This document shows, in pieces, positions 19,880 to 29,084 of a stretch of 64,000 nt of DNA. The translations under genes were made by a program, and so were the position numbers. Under the pieces are notes generated by a model. The model made no database searches and was not told the origin of the DNA. It saw only the letters and a program-made list of their open reading frames with translations. Each line of letters opens with the position of its first letter. Position 1 is the stretch's first letter. This DNA comes from Lautropia dentalis (GTDB taxonomy: Bacteria; Pseudomonadota; Gammaproteobacteria; Burkholderiales; Burkholderiaceae_E): positions 1,063,655 to 1,127,654 of the forward strand of contig NZ_RRUE01000002.1 in NCBI RefSeq assembly GCF_003892345.1, read 5' to 3'.

Positions 19880-20494
19880 ATGGCCGATACGCTGCCAAAG
19901 ACACCCATGGATCCTTCCCGCCGTGCCGCGCTGGTTTCCACCTGCGTCATCGGCTGCGCGGGGGCTGCCGGCGTGGCTGTTCCGCTGGTGAGCACCTTCC
20001 AGCCTTCCGAGCGGGCCAAGGCTGCCGGTGCGCCGGTCGAGGCCGACATCGCCGGCATGGCGCCGGGCGAACTGCGCCGGGTCGAGTGGCGCGGCAAGCC
20101 GGTCTGGCTCATCCGTCGCACCCCCAAGATGCTGGAGTCCCTCAACGAGACCCAGTCCCAGGTGCTGGACCCGGACTCCGAGAACTACTACCAGCTCCCC
20201 ACGCCCGAATACGCCAAGAACCAGCACCGCTCCATCAAGCCCGAGTACCTGGTGGTGGTGGGCATCTGTTCGCACCTGGGCTGTTCGCCCAGTGAACGGT
20301 TCACCCCCGGGGCACAGCCCTCGCTGCCCGACAACTGGGCCGGTGGCTTCCTGTGTCCCTGCCATGGCTCCACCTTCGACATGGCGGGTCGGGTATTCAA
20401 GAACAAACCGGCCAACGCCAACCTCGACGTTCCCCCCCACAAGTACACGTCCGACACCACACTTCTCATCGGTACCGACGACACCACGGGCTGA
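19880..20494 (+). CDS. petA: Ubiquinol-cytochrome c reductase iron-sulfur (Rieske) subunit
   Basis: A 204-residue Rieske protein of the bc1 complex. The 2Fe-2S ligands are Cys130 and His132 in CSHLGC and Cys159 and His162 in CPCHGS, with Cys135 and Cys161 forming the disulfide. The N-terminus has DPSRRAALVST before a hydrophobic helix, a twin-arginine signal-anchor, so it depends on the TatABC system encoded 5 kb away. It is the first gene of petABC, upstream of cytochrome b by about 100 bases. Confidence 0.97.
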   Translation: MADTLPKTPMDPSRRAALVSTCVIGCAGAAGVAVPLVSTFQPSERAKAAGAPVEADIAGMAPGELRRVEWRGKPVWLIRRTPKMLESLNETQSQVLDPDSENYYQLPTPEYAKNQHRSIKPEYLVVVGICSHLGCSPSERFTPGAQPSLPDNWAGGFLCPCHGSTFDMAGRVFKNKPANANLDVPPHKYTSDTTLLIGTDDTTG

Positions 20495-20601
20495 CCGTCG
20501 CAAGACGCCCGCACCGACGGGCGCAAGGCATGGGGGAGATGTGCCGGCCAATGGCACTGCCCCTGTTCAGGATTTCGAACCGCGAATAGCAGGATAGCTT
20601 C

Positions 20602-21990
20602 ATGGCAGCAGAGAAAAAGGTCGACACGACGGGCCTTCTCGGGTGGATCGACCACCGGTTTCCGGCGTCCGTCCTCTGGAAACGGGACGTCGCCGAGTAC
20701 TACGCGCCCAAGAACTTCAACTTCTGGTACATCTTCGGCTCGCTGGCCATGCTGGTGCTGGTCATCCAGATCGTCACCGGCATCTTCCTGGTCATGCACT
20801 ACAAGCCGGACGCCGAAAAGGCGTTCGCCTCGGTCGAGTACATCATGCGTGACGTGCCCTGGGGCTGGCTGGTGCGCTACATGCACTCCACCGGCGCCTC
20901 GGCCTTCTTCATCGTGGTGTACCTGCACATGTTCCGCGGGCTGCTCTACGGCTCGTACCGCAAGCCGCGCGAGCTGGTCTGGCTGTTCGGCTGCATGATC
21001 TTCATGGCCCTGATGGCCGAAGCCTTCTTCGGCTACCTGCTCCCCTGGGGCCAGATGTCGTACTGGGGCGCCCAGGTGATCGTCAACCTGTTCTCCGCCA
21101 TCCCGGTCATCGGTGAAGACCTTTCCATCTGGATTCGCGGCGACTACGTCGTGGGCGACGCCACGCTGAACCGCTTCTTCTCGTTCCACGTCATCGCCAT
21201 CCCGCTGGTGCTGCTGGGCCTGGCCGTGGCGCACATCATCGCGCTGCACGAAGTGGGCTCCAACAATCCCGACGGCATCGAGATCAAGGCCAAGAAGGGT
21301 CCGGACGGCCATCCGCTCGACGGCATCCCGTTCCACCCGTACTACACCGTGCACGACATCTACGGTGTGGCCATCTTCCTGTTCATCTTCTCGGCAGTCA
21401 TCTTCTTCGCTCCCGAGATGGGCGGCTACTTCCTGGAATACAACAACTTCATTCCGGCCGATCCGCTCAAGACCCCGCCGCACATCGCGCCGGTCTGGTA
21501 CTTCACGCCGTTCTACTCCATCCTGCGTGCCACCACCACCGAGTTCCTGTACTACGGGCTCACCCCCTTCCTGCTGGTGCTGCTGGCCTTCATCCTGAAG
21601 TCGGCCCGCTTCAAGGCTTCCAAGATCATCGGTGCCGTGGTCATTCTGGGCATGCTGGGTGGCTTCCACCTGCTGGATGCCAAGTTCTGGGGCGTGGTCG
21701 CCATGGGCGCCTCCACCCTGATCTTCTTCTCGCTGCCCTGGATCGACCAGAGCCCGGTGAAGTCCATCCGCTACCGGCCCACGTGGCACAAGGGCTTCTA
21801 CGCCGTGTTCGTGGTGGCCTTCATGGTGCTGGGCTACTTCGGTGTGCAGGCGCCGTCGCCCGTCGCCGAGCGCCTGTCGCAGCTGTGCACGCTCATCTAC
21901 TTCGGCTTCTTCCTGTTCATGCCGTGGTGGACTCAGGTCGGCACCTTCAAGCAGCCGCCCGAGCGCGTCAACTTCAAACCCCACCACTGA
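20602..21990 (+). CDS. petB: Ubiquinol-cytochrome c reductase cytochrome b subunit
   Basis: A 462-residue integral membrane protein holding both b hemes. The first-pair histidines include His95 ([12 protein letters not shown]) and His109 (VYLHMFRG), with the second pair in SFHVIAIPL and the following VAHIIALHE. The quinol-site motif reads [13 protein letters not shown], the betaproteobacterial variant of PEWY. Length and helix count are normal. It lies between the Rieske and cytochrome c1 genes, and the three form one complex that passes electrons from ubiquinol to cytochrome c. Confidence 0.97.
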   Translation: MAAEKKVDTTGLLGWIDHRFPASVLWKRDVAEYYAPKNFNFWYIFGSLAMLVLVIQIVTGIFLVMHYKPDAEKAFASVEYIMRDVPWGWLVRYMHSTGASAFFIVVYLHMFRGLLYGSYRKPRELVWLFGCMIFMALMAEAFFGYLLPWGQMSYWGAQVIVNLFSAIPVIGEDLSIWIRGDYVVGDATLNRFFSFHVIAIPLVLLGLAVAHIIALHEVGSNNPDGIEIKAKKGPDGHPLDGIPFHPYYTVHDIYGVAIFLFIFSAVIFFAPEMGGYFLEYNNFIPADPLKTPPHIAPVWYFTPFYSILRATTTEFLYYGLTPFLLVLLAFILKSARFKASKIIGAVVILGMLGGFHLLDAKFWGVVAMGASTLIFFSLPWIDQSPVKSIRYRPTWHKGFYAVFVVAFMVLGYFGVQAPSPVAERLSQLCTLIYFGFFLFMPWWTQVGTFKQPPERVNFKPHH

Positions 21991-22012
21991 ACTGGCAGAC
22001 AGCGAGAAACGC

Positions 22013-22894
22013 ATGAACACTTCCGCTCTTATCCGTCGTCGCTTCGGCCTGGTGGCCACCGTCATCGCCTGTGCCCTGTCGGCACCGGTGGTGGCGTCGG
22101 AAAGCGTGCACCTCGACAAGTTCCCCACCGAAAAGATGCAGAGCATGCCCGCCCTGCAGGACGGTGCCCGGACCTTCGTCAACTACTGTCTGAACTGTCA
22201 CAGCGCATCCATGATGCGCTACAACCGGATGAAGGACATCGGCCTGACCGATGAGCAGATCACCGACAGCCTGATGTTCACGGGTGGCCGGGTGGGTGAC
22301 CTCATGACGGTAGCCCTCCGTCCGGCCGATGCCAAGGCCTGGTTCGGCGCGGCGCCCCCGGATCTGTCCGTCGAGGCCCGCGCCCGTTCCTCCGAATCCG
22401 GCACTGGTGCCGACTGGATCTACACCTACCTGCGCAGCTACTACCGTGATGGTTCGCGCGAGACGGGCTGGAACAACGCCGTCTTCCCGAACGTGGGCAT
22501 GCCCAACATCCTGTGGCAGTGGCAGGGCATGCGCGGTGCCACCGAAGAGCGCATCGCCCCCGTCACCGACGAGGAAACCGGCAAGCAGACGGGCTGGACC
22601 AAAACGGTCATCAACTACGACATTCACGGCAACAAAACCGAGAAGGTCGAGAAGATCGAAGGCGACGATCTGCACGAAGGCACCCACTTCCAGCTCGACA
22701 AGCCGGAAGGCGGCACCATGACCCAGGCCGAGTTCGACGACAAGGTGGGCAACCTGGTGGCCTTCATGAAGTTCATGTCCGACCCGAGCGCCTCCACCCG
22801 CAGCCGTCTGGGCATCTGGGTGCTGCTGTTCATCGGCGTGTTCATCGGCTGTGCCTGGTGGCTCAACCGCGAGTTCTGGAAGGACGTGAAGTAA
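22013..22894 (+). CDS. petC: Ubiquinol-cytochrome c reductase cytochrome c1 subunit
   Basis: A 293-residue protein with a Sec signal peptide (about residues 1-29, cleaved after VVAS), the heme c motif Cys59-x-x-Cys62-His63 in YCLNCHS, and a C-terminal membrane anchor (LGIWVLLFIGVFIGCAWWLNREFW). The start is the ATG 22 bases after petB; longer upstream frames are petB shadow. This is the single-copy c1 form, not the petBC fusion of alphaproteobacteria. Confidence 0.96.
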   Translation: MNTSALIRRRFGLVATVIACALSAPVVASESVHLDKFPTEKMQSMPALQDGARTFVNYCLNCHSASMMRYNRMKDIGLTDEQITDSLMFTGGRVGDLMTVALRPADAKAWFGAAPPDLSVEARARSSESGTGADWIYTYLRSYYRDGSRETGWNNAVFPNVGMPNILWQWQGMRGATEERIAPVTDEETGKQTGWTKTVINYDIHGNKTEKVEKIEGDDLHEGTHFQLDKPEGGTMTQAEFDDKVGNLVAFMKFMSDPSASTRSRLGIWVLLFIGVFIGCAWWLNREFWKDVK

Positions 22895-22914
22895 ACGTCA
22901 GTGACACACACGAA

Positions 22915-22938
22915 GGGCACCGGTTCCAGCCGGTGCCC
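22915..22938 (+). terminator. Hairpin after petC
   Basis: GGGCACCGG and CCGGTGCCC form a perfect 9-bp stem with a 6-base loop, 20 bases after the petC stop. No T-run follows, so it may work as an mRNA 3' end or a Rho-assisted stop. The rest of the 302-base gap to sspA shows only a weak TATCTT (23150-23155) as a possible -10. Confidence 0.55.
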
Positions 22939-23196
22939 CTGCAGCCAGCCATCGCCCCAGGGGTGGTGGCCTGCAGATGGATGCTGGAGGGAGGGGTGGC
23001 GCAGCGATGTGTCCACCCCTTTGCCTTTTGCGGCATCCGGGTCTGCAGCCATTGATTCTGCAGTCCTCTGGCTCATGCGGTGCTGTGGCTCATGTGGCGT
23101 CAGGCGTTTTGTATTGTGCAATTTTCTGGGCTTTTGGCGGGCGCCGTGCTATCTTGCGGGCCCCGCCCCTTATTTTGAATCAGGAGAACCCGTCCC

Positions 23197-23811
23197 ATGA
23201 TGGTGCTCTATTCAGGCACGACCTGCCCCTTCAGCCAGCGCTGCCGTTTCGTGCTGTTCGAGAAAGGCATGGACTTCGAGATCCGCGATGTGGATCTGTA
23301 CAACAAGCCCGAAGACATCTCGATCATGAACCCCTACGGACAGGTGCCCGTACTGGTCGAGCGGGACCTGATTCTGTATGAGTCGAACATCATCAACGAG
23401 TACATCGACGAGCGCTTCCCGCACCCGCAGCTCATGCCGGCCGACCCGGTCATGCGGGCGCGTACGCGGCTCTTCCTGTTCAACTTCGAGCGTGAGCTGT
23501 TCGTGCACGTGCAGACGCTGGAGCGTCGCGACCACGACAAGGAAACCGCCCGCACCATGGAGCGTGCCCGTCAGCAGATCCGCGAGCGCCTCACCCAGCT
23601 CACGCCCATTTTCGTGAAGAACCGCTTCATGCTGGGCGACGAATTCTCGATGCTGGACGTGGCCATGGCCCCGCTGCTGTGGCGCCTCGATCACTATTCC
23701 ATCGAAATGCCCAAGTCCGCGGCCCCGCTGATGAAGTATGCCGAGCGCATCTTCTCGCGTCCGGCCTACATCGAGGCGCTGACGCCTTCCGAGAAGGTCA
23801 TGCGCCGCTGA
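23197..23811 (+). CDS. sspA: Stringent starvation protein A
   Basis: A 204-residue glutathione-S-transferase-fold protein that binds RNA polymerase and changes transcription in stress. The thioredoxin-like half begins MVLYSGTTCPFSQRCRFVL and has NPYGQVPVLVERDLILYES; the C-terminal helical half follows. A CAGGAG site precedes the double ATG. The gene stands directly before sspB, as in most proteobacteria, and follows the bc1 genes in the usual betaproteobacterial order. Confidence 0.95.
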   Translation: MMVLYSGTTCPFSQRCRFVLFEKGMDFEIRDVDLYNKPEDISIMNPYGQVPVLVERDLILYESNIINEYIDERFPHPQLMPADPVMRARTRLFLFNFERELFVHVQTLERRDHDKETARTMERARQQIRERLTQLTPIFVKNRFMLGDEFSMLDVAMAPLLWRLDHYSIEMPKSAAPLMKYAERIFSRPAYIEALTPSEKVMRR

Positions 23812-23864
23812 AAGTGTGCCCGGCACGTCCATATCATCATCCCGATTTCCCCGGAGCCTGCCCG

Positions 23865-25028
23865 ATGGCCGAAATCTCCCCCAAGCCCTACCTGATCCGT
23901 GCCATCTACGAATGGTGCAGCGACAACGGCTACACGCCCCATCTGGTGGTGAAGGCGGGTGGCCGCGCGCGACTGCCCATGGCCTATGTGCGCAACGGCG
24001 AGATCGTGCTCAACGTCTCGGCCACGGCCACCCACGGGATGCAGATGGACAACGACACCATCTCCTTCCAGGCACGCTTCGGCGGTGTGCCCGAATATGT
24101 CGTGGTGCCGGTGGACAACGTGATGGCCATCGTTGCCCGTGAGACCGGCTTCATGCTGCCCTTCGGCGTCACCATCGAAGAAGAGGGCGATGGTGCCGAA
24201 GATGACGACCATCTGGTCGACGATGAACACCCAGTTACGGGCAAATCCGGCACGCCGGCAGCGCCCGGTGGCCAGGGTGGCGAAGTCCTGAGCTTCAACC
24301 GCCCCGGTCGCAGTGGCCGGCCCAGCCTGCACGCCGTGCCATCGCCGGCAGCTTCACCGTCCAGTGCTGCGGATGCACCGGATGGTGCAAAGGGCAGGCC
24401 CGTGACCGACTCCTCTGGCGAGGCATCTGCTTCCCCACAGGTGGATGATGCATCGCCCGCCAAACCCGCTCGCCCGCGTCGCAAGCCGACCTCCACGACG
24501 ACCGTGCCTGAAGCGCTCAGGCTCGAACCATACGGGCCTGAAGCGACCAGGCCTGAAGCAGACAAACCCGGAACCACCAAACCCCGTACCCGTTCCTCCA
24601 GTCGCACCGCGAAGGGGAACACGTCGGGCGCAGGGACTGCGGCGGGCGGACGGGCTGCACGGGGAGAAGGTGCGGCACCGGAAGAGGGGGGGGCACCGGA
24701 AGAGGGGGGGGCACCGGGCAAGCGAACCGCATCCGGCAAACGGACTGCGCCGGCCGAAGGGGGCGCGCCTGCAACCGGCGCAAAACCGGCCAAAGGTGCC
24801 GCCTCCTCTGCCAAAGATGCAGCCCCGGCCAAAGGTGCCTCTTCCACCAGAGATACAGCCCCGGCCAAAGGTGTCACTTCCACCAGAGGGGCGGCCTCCA
24901 CCAAAGGCGCCGCGCCGGGCAAGGATGACCCGGACAGCCAGCCGCCAGACTCACCCGCTTCGTCCACGCCTCCGGAGCCGCCCACCCCGCCGGGGCGTGG
25001 TCGTCCGTCCCTGAAGCTGATCAAGTAG
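23865..25028 (+). CDS. sspB: ClpXP protease specificity-enhancing factor SspB with greatly extended linker
   Basis: A 387-residue version of a protein usually about 150-165 residues long. Residues 1-110 are the SspB substrate-binding fold (KPYLIRAIYEWCSDNGYTPH, then GVPEYVVVPVDNVMAIYAR-like strands). SspB delivers ssrA-tagged proteins to ClpXP using a short C-terminal ClpX-binding peptide. That peptide is present twice here: RSGRPSLHAV at 149-158 and RGRPSLKLIK at the very end (378-387). Between them is a roughly 220-residue Ala/Pro/Lys/Thr tail with tandem repeats. I chose the ATG after CCGGAG; upstream codons are sspA shadow. Confidence 0.9.
   Translation: MAEISPKPYLIRAIYEWCSDNGYTPHLVVKAGGRARLPMAYVRNGEIVLNVSATATHGMQMDNDTISFQARFGGVPEYVVVPVDNVMAIVARETGFMLPFGVTIEEEGDGAEDDDHLVDDEHPVTGKSGTPAAPGGQGGEVLSFNRPGRSGRPSLHAVPSPAASPSSAADAPDGAKGRPVTDSSGEASASPQVDDASPAKPARPRRKPTSTTTVPEALRLEPYGPEATRPEADKPGTTKPRTRSSSRTAKGNTSGAGTAAGGRAARGEGAAPEEGGAPEEGGAPGKRTASGKRTAPAEGGAPATGAKPAKGAASSAKDAAPAKGASSTRDTAPAKGVTSTRGAASTKGAAPGKDDPDSQPPDSPASSTPPEPPTPPGRGRPSLKLIK
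24678..24910 (+). repeat. Tandem repeats in the sspB tail
   Basis: A 21-bp unit (GGCACCGGAAGAGGGGGG type) occurs twice at about 24678-24716, and a roughly 39-bp unit containing GCCAAAGGTG and TCCACCAGAG recurs at about 24790-24900. Both stay in frame and encode the Ala/Lys-rich linker. Confidence 0.65.
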
Positions 25029-25162
25029 TTTGCCCTCACGCGGGCAGGGGAGGCAGGCAGCGGGGCAGGTCATCGCAGGACAGGACGAGGGCGCCTGGAC
25101 GAGGGCAGGGCACAAGACAGGACATCGTCCCGGCAGGCCCATTTCGCAGGTTTTGCGTGAGC

Positions 25163-25193
25163 TTGCCCACACGAGCGGATTGCCTGCTAGAAT
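25163..25193 (+). promoter_or_regulatory. Possible promoter of tRNA-Thr
   Basis: TTGCCC at 25163-25168 and TAGAAT at 25188-25193 are separated by 19 bases and lie 38 bases before the tRNA. The -10 is good and the spacing is somewhat long. Confidence 0.45.
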
Positions 25194-25230
25194 GCCCCCC
25201 GCATGGCGCTGCCATGTCACGGTTTCCGTG

Positions 25231-25306
25231 GCCGCTTTAGCTCAGTTGGTAGAGCAACCGCCTTGTAAGCGGTAGGTCGTCAGTTCGAGTCCGACAAGCG
25301 GCACCA
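25231..25306 (+). tRNA. tRNA-Thr (anticodon TGT)
   Basis: A 76-base cloverleaf: acceptor GCCGCTT pairs with AAGCGGC, D-stem GCTC/GAGC with AGTTGGTA loop, anticodon stem ACCGC/GCGGT around CTTGTAA (anticodon TGT), and the T-loop TTCGAGT. The CCA end is encoded. It reads ACA threonine codons. The sspB-tRNA gap shows no other gene. Confidence 0.96.
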
Positions 25307-25469
25307 CCCCCTTTCCACACGTTCCGGGCGCGCAGCCTGCGCCCCGGAAGTGGTTCCCCCCGTTCTGCCGCCGGCTCCGCCGGGTCGAGGGGCAGACCAT
25401 TTCTGGGCCGGGTCGGGCGCCCCTGCTGCGCGCCTGCGGGTTCTCGGGCATAACCTGTATCTGTACCCG

Positions 25470-27074
25470 ATGGATCATCCCGCAGAGGCCCCGTCTTCTT
25501 CTCCCGCCCCGTCCGGCCACGCATCCGGCCAGCAGCCATCCGGGTCACCGGGCACCCCTGATGCCCCATCTTCCCGAGGCGCTCCCGGCGCCCGGCCAGA
25601 AGCGGCCGCGCCCAGCACCGAACATCGCCTCAAACGTTCCCTGCGTGCACGTCACCTGTCGATGATCGCCATCGGCGGGTCCATCGGTACCGGCCTGTTC
25701 GTCGCTTCCGGCGCCACCATCTCGCAGGCCGGGCCGGGTGGCGCCCTGCTGGCCTACGGCCTCATCGGCCTGATGGTCTACTTCCTCATGACCAGCCTGG
25801 GCGAACTGGCCGCCTACATGCCGGTCTCCGGCTCCTTTGCCACCTATGGCAGCCGCTATGTGGACGAAGGCTTCGGCTTCGCCCTCGGCTGGAACTATTG
25901 GTACAACTGGGCCATCACCATTGCCGTGGACCTCGTGGCCGCACAGCTCGTCATGGCCTACTGGTTCCCCGACGTGCCGGGCGTGGTGTGGAGTGCCATT
26001 GCGCTGGGCATCATGTTCCTGCTCAACGTCATCTCGGTGAAGGGCTTTGGCGAAGCCGAATACTGGTTCGCCGCCATCAAGGTCACCACCGTCATCATCT
26101 TCATCGCCGTGGGGCTGGCCATGATCACCGGCATCCTGCACGGCACCGACCGCGCCCACACCTTCTCCGAACATCTGGCCAACTGGTCGGTGGGCGAGGC
26201 CCCGTTTGCCGGCGGCTTTGCGGCCCTGATCGGCGTGGCCATGGTGGTTGGCTTTTCCTTCCAGGGCACCGAGCTGATCGGCATTGCCGCGGCCGAATCG
26301 GCCGATCCGGGCCGGAACATCCCCCGGGCCGTGCGGCAGGTGTTCTGGCGCATCCTGCTTTTCTACATCCTGGCCATTCTGGTCATCAGCCTGCTCATCC
26401 CCTACACCGACCCTCGCCTGCTGCGCAACGAAGTGGGCGACGTGAGCGTCAGCCCCTTCACCCTGGTATTCGAGCGGGCAGGGCTGCTGTCGGCCGCCGT
26501 GCTGATGAATGCCGTGGTGCTCACCTCCGTGCTGTCGGCCGGCAACTCCGGCATGTACGCCTCCACCCGCATGCTCTACACGCTGGCCAGCCAGGGCATG
26601 GCCCCGCGCATCTTTGCCCGGGTGTCGAAGCGTGGCGTGCCCGTGTACGCACTGATGGCCACCACCGTCGTGGCGGCCCTCTGCTTTGCCACCTATCTGG
26701 CCAGCGCCGAAACCATCTACCTGTGGCTGCTCAACCTGTCGGGCATGACCGGATTCATCGCCTGGCTGGGCATTGCGGTGTCACACTACCGCTTCCGCAA
26801 GGGCTACATCGCCCAGGGGCGCAACCTGGCCGAGCTGCCATATCGTGCCTCGTTCTTCCCGATCGGCCCGGTGTTTGCCTTCGTGCTGTGCCTGATCATC
26901 ACGCTGGGCCAGAACTACCAGGCCTTTATGGAAGAGCGCATCGACTGGATCGGCGTGGTGGCCACCTACATCGGCCTGCCCGTGTTTCTGGGCATCTGGC
27001 TGGCCTACCGGCTGATCAAGGGCTCACACTTCGTTCGCTATCGGGACATGAAGTTCGATAGTGAGGATGATTGA
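25470..27074 (+). CDS. Amino acid permease, LysP-like (APC superfamily)
   Basis: A 534-residue inner-membrane permease with about 12 helices. The first helix has the APC motif MIAIGGSIGTGLFVASG, the sixth region FSFQGTELIGIAAAESADP, and the eighth region YASTRMLYTLA. These features and the end (GQNYQAF) resemble lysine permease LysP and related basic or neutral amino acid carriers; the exact substrate is uncertain. The N-terminal 50 residues are Ser/Pro/Ala-rich. The ATG chosen follows a long open leader that starts near the tRNA and has no homology. Confidence 0.85.
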   Translation: MDHPAEAPSSSPAPSGHASGQQPSGSPGTPDAPSSRGAPGARPEAAAPSTEHRLKRSLRARHLSMIAIGGSIGTGLFVASGATISQAGPGGALLAYGLIGLMVYFLMTSLGELAAYMPVSGSFATYGSRYVDEGFGFALGWNYWYNWAITIAVDLVAAQLVMAYWFPDVPGVVWSAIALGIMFLLNVISVKGFGEAEYWFAAIKVTTVIIFIAVGLAMITGILHGTDRAHTFSEHLANWSVGEAPFAGGFAALIGVAMVVGFSFQGTELIGIAAAESADPGRNIPRAVRQVFWRILLFYILAILVISLLIPYTDPRLLRNEVGDVSVSPFTLVFERAGLLSAAVLMNAVVLTSVLSAGNSGMYASTRMLYTLASQGMAPRIFARVSKRGVPVYALMATTVVAALCFATYLASAETIYLWLLNLSGMTGFIAWLGIAVSHYRFRKGYIAQGRNLAELPYRASFFPIGPVFAFVLCLIITLGQNYQAFMEERIDWIGVVATYIGLPVFLGIWLAYRLIKGSHFVRYRDMKFDSEDD

Positions 27075-27158
27075 TATCTGAAATTGCCGGCAAGCGTATC
27101 CGCTTATTCTGGCATCAGGTTCGGCAGGCAGCTTCCCGGGCAGATCACCGCTCGGCCG

Positions 27159-27179
27159 GCACCAGTCAACCACTGGTGC
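27159..27179 (+). terminator. Hairpin after the permease gene
   Basis: GCACCAGT-CAACC-ACTGGTGC is a perfect 8-bp stem with a 5-base loop, 85 bases after the permease stop and 74 bases before the next start. No T-run follows. It may be a terminator or a regulatory site for the CAP gene. Confidence 0.4.
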
Positions 27180-27252
27180 GTGTCGCTGAAGACACAGAAG
27201 TGTTGTTATCCAACAATGCGCCCCATCGAGAAACTCGCTGGGGAGCGAAATC

Positions 27253-28281
27253 GTGTCGGGCGGAAAGTCATGGTTCGGTGGGGCGCAGCCGGTGGTGGCA
27301 TCGGCGGTGCTGGGCCTGATGGTGGGGGCCTGCGGGGGTGGTGGCAGTGACGAGCCGTCGGTGGGCCTGCACCCCCGGCTGGGACAGGGCAATGCGGCCG
27401 AAATCCGTGCCGAATATCAGGCCCTGGGGCTGGCACTGCTGCCCGAAGACAAGGGAACCCTTGGCGCGGCTGCTGTTGGCCTGAATGTTGCTGCCCGGCA
27501 GGGAAGCAGCTCCGTTGTCCAGGGAGGCGCCGCTGCTCCTGAAGCTGCTGCTGCGCATGACGTTTCTGCCGGCGAGGAAGGCGCTTCATTGCGTGCTGCC
27601 AGTGATTCTGACGGCATGCAAGCCGCACCTGTTCCGGCCGCCGCCGCCCTGACCATCAAGGCAGAAGCTGCTGTTGCATCGTTGTCTTCCCCGGCTGCTT
27701 CCGCGTCCGCTCCATCACAGTCCTTTGTGCAGCCTGCCGTACCGCTGTATCGCGGCGAGACGCTTTACATGGCCGATGCCTCCGCCAGCACGGCCGGGGC
27801 GCCCCAGGCCGAAGTGACCGACAGGGCCGCCCAGGCGGTGATCGATGCCGCCCGCTATCACCTGCTGGCCCAGCGTGTGGTCAAGGCCGTGAACGAGGCA
27901 CGTGCCCAGGCGCGTACCTGTGGGGATGTCTCGTACCCCGCCGCCCCGCCGCTGCGCTGGAACCCGCAGGTGGCCTACGCGGCGCTTCTCGAATCCGAGT
28001 GGATGCTGGCCAACAACAAGTTCAGCCATGGCTGGGACGATGGCAAGTACGTCTGGCACCGCTTCGAGATGGTGCACTACGCCTGGTCGCAGGCCGACGA
28101 GAACATCGCTGCCGGCTTCCGGACCCTGCCTGAAGCCATGCAGGCCTGGATCGACAGCCCCTCGCACTGCAAGGCCCTGATGCGCGCCGACATTCAGGAG
28201 GTTGGCCTGGCCGTGGTGCCGGGCACGGCCCAGACCCAGTACGGCTCGTACTGGACCATGGCGCTGGGCACGAAGCGCTGA
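27253..28281 (+). CDS. CAP-domain (SCP-like) lipoprotein
   Basis: A 342-residue secreted protein. The start is probably GTG with a GGGGAGCG site. The signal ends in the lipobox LMVGAC at residues 22-27, so it should be a lipoprotein. A roughly 170-residue Ala/Ser-rich stretch follows, then a C-terminal CAP domain: VVKAVNEARAQARTCG, LRWNPQVAYAALLESEWM, FSHGWDDG, ENIAAG and WIDSPSHCKALM. CAP proteins bind lipids or act extracellularly; bacterial functions are poorly known. The gene stands alone between two hairpins. Confidence 0.82.
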   Translation: MSGGKSWFGGAQPVVASAVLGLMVGACGGGGSDEPSVGLHPRLGQGNAAEIRAEYQALGLALLPEDKGTLGAAAVGLNVAARQGSSSVVQGGAAAPEAAAAHDVSAGEEGASLRAASDSDGMQAAPVPAAAALTIKAEAAVASLSSPAASASAPSQSFVQPAVPLYRGETLYMADASASTAGAPQAEVTDRAAQAVIDAARYHLLAQRVVKAVNEARAQARTCGDVSYPAAPPLRWNPQVAYAALLESEWMLANNKFSHGWDDGKYVWHRFEMVHYAWSQADENIAAGFRTLPEAMQAWIDSPSHCKALMRADIQEVGLAVVPGTAQTQYGSYWTMALGTKR

Positions 28282-28288
28282 AAAACGG

Positions 28289-28319
28289 AACAGGCCGCCC
28301 GAAATGCTGGCAGCCTGTT
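28289..28319. terminator. Terminator-like hairpin after the CAP gene
   Basis: AACAGGC at 28289-28295 pairs with GCCTGTT at 28313-28319, followed by TTCGCG. It begins 8 bases after the CAP gene stop and lies before the convergent membrane-protein gene. Confidence 0.45.
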
Positions 28320-28448
28320 TCGCGCTGGAGGCCCAGCGGCCCGGCGAGCCACGGTGACTTCTTCACCCGGTGCTCTCCCGGCAGCGATTTGCGTCACGCG
28401 GTCGATACGCCATCTGGTGTTCGCGCCGCCAGCGGATTGCGTGCGCTG

Positions 28449-28805
28449 TCAGTCCTCCGTTCGTTGCTCACCCAGCAGCACACTGGCAATCAGACTGCTG
28501 ATGACGCTGTAGAGCACGGCTGCCAGCACCGCCCACCAGAAGCCGGTGATGGTGAAATCGTCCACCAGCCGGGACGTGACCCAGAACATCAACCCGTTGA
28601 TGACCAGCGTGAACAGCCCCAGCGTCACCACGTTGACCGGCAGCGTGAGCAGCAGCAGCACCGGGCGGATGAAGGTGTTGAGCAGGCCGATGATGAGCGC
28701 CACCACCATGGCCGTGCCGAAATCCTTGATGTTCACGGCGGCCAGCAGGTAGGGCAGCAGGAAGATGGCAGCGGCATTGATCAGCCAGCCGAGCAACAGT
28801 CTCAT
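28449..28805 (-). CDS. Small four-helix membrane protein, phage-holin-4_2/YvlD-like family
   Basis: A 118-residue protein with four hydrophobic helices (MRLLLGWLINAAAIFLLPYLL, then a segment with IIGLLNTFIRPVLLLLTLPVN, LGLFTLVINGLMFWV and the final helix). The Asn-x-x-[IV]-[KR]-Pro centre is the hallmark of the YvlD/holin-IV superfamily found in many bacteria as a housekeeping membrane protein of unknown role. I prefer the ATG at 28805, with GGGAGA at the right distance, over an ATG 18 bases upstream. The 279 bases between it and the next gene hold nothing I recognise. Confidence 0.8.
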   Translation of the reverse strand: MRLLLGWLINAAAIFLLPYLLAAVNIKDFGTAMVVALIIGLLNTFIRPVLLLLTLPVNVVTLGLFTLVINGLMFWVTSRLVDDFTITGFWWAVLAAVLYSVISSLIASVLLGEQRTED

Positions 28806-29084
28806 GAATGCGTTCTCCCACACGATGTCGTTTGAATGCGCTCATGATACCGTGGTGCGCGCGACACAGTGAGCCCTCCATGTATTGACCTGCTGCAGGG
28901 TCGAATCCCTTGACACTATCCAGTAATAAGGAGCGGTGTCCCGGTGCACGGAGATGCCAAAAGGTTCCCGCTGCGTAAAAAACTGCGTGGTGTATCTCAG
29001 GGCAGGGCTCTCTGGGCGGCGCATCCCAAGGTAGAGCATCCCGGGGAAGAACATCCCGGGACAGACTGAGTCCCCAGGAACTGC

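Noticed and set aside
25350-25469. Longer N-terminus of the LysP-like permease
   Set aside because: The extra 40 codons are Pro/Gly-rich with no homology and begin only 43 bases after the tRNA; the ATG at 25470 is more plausible.
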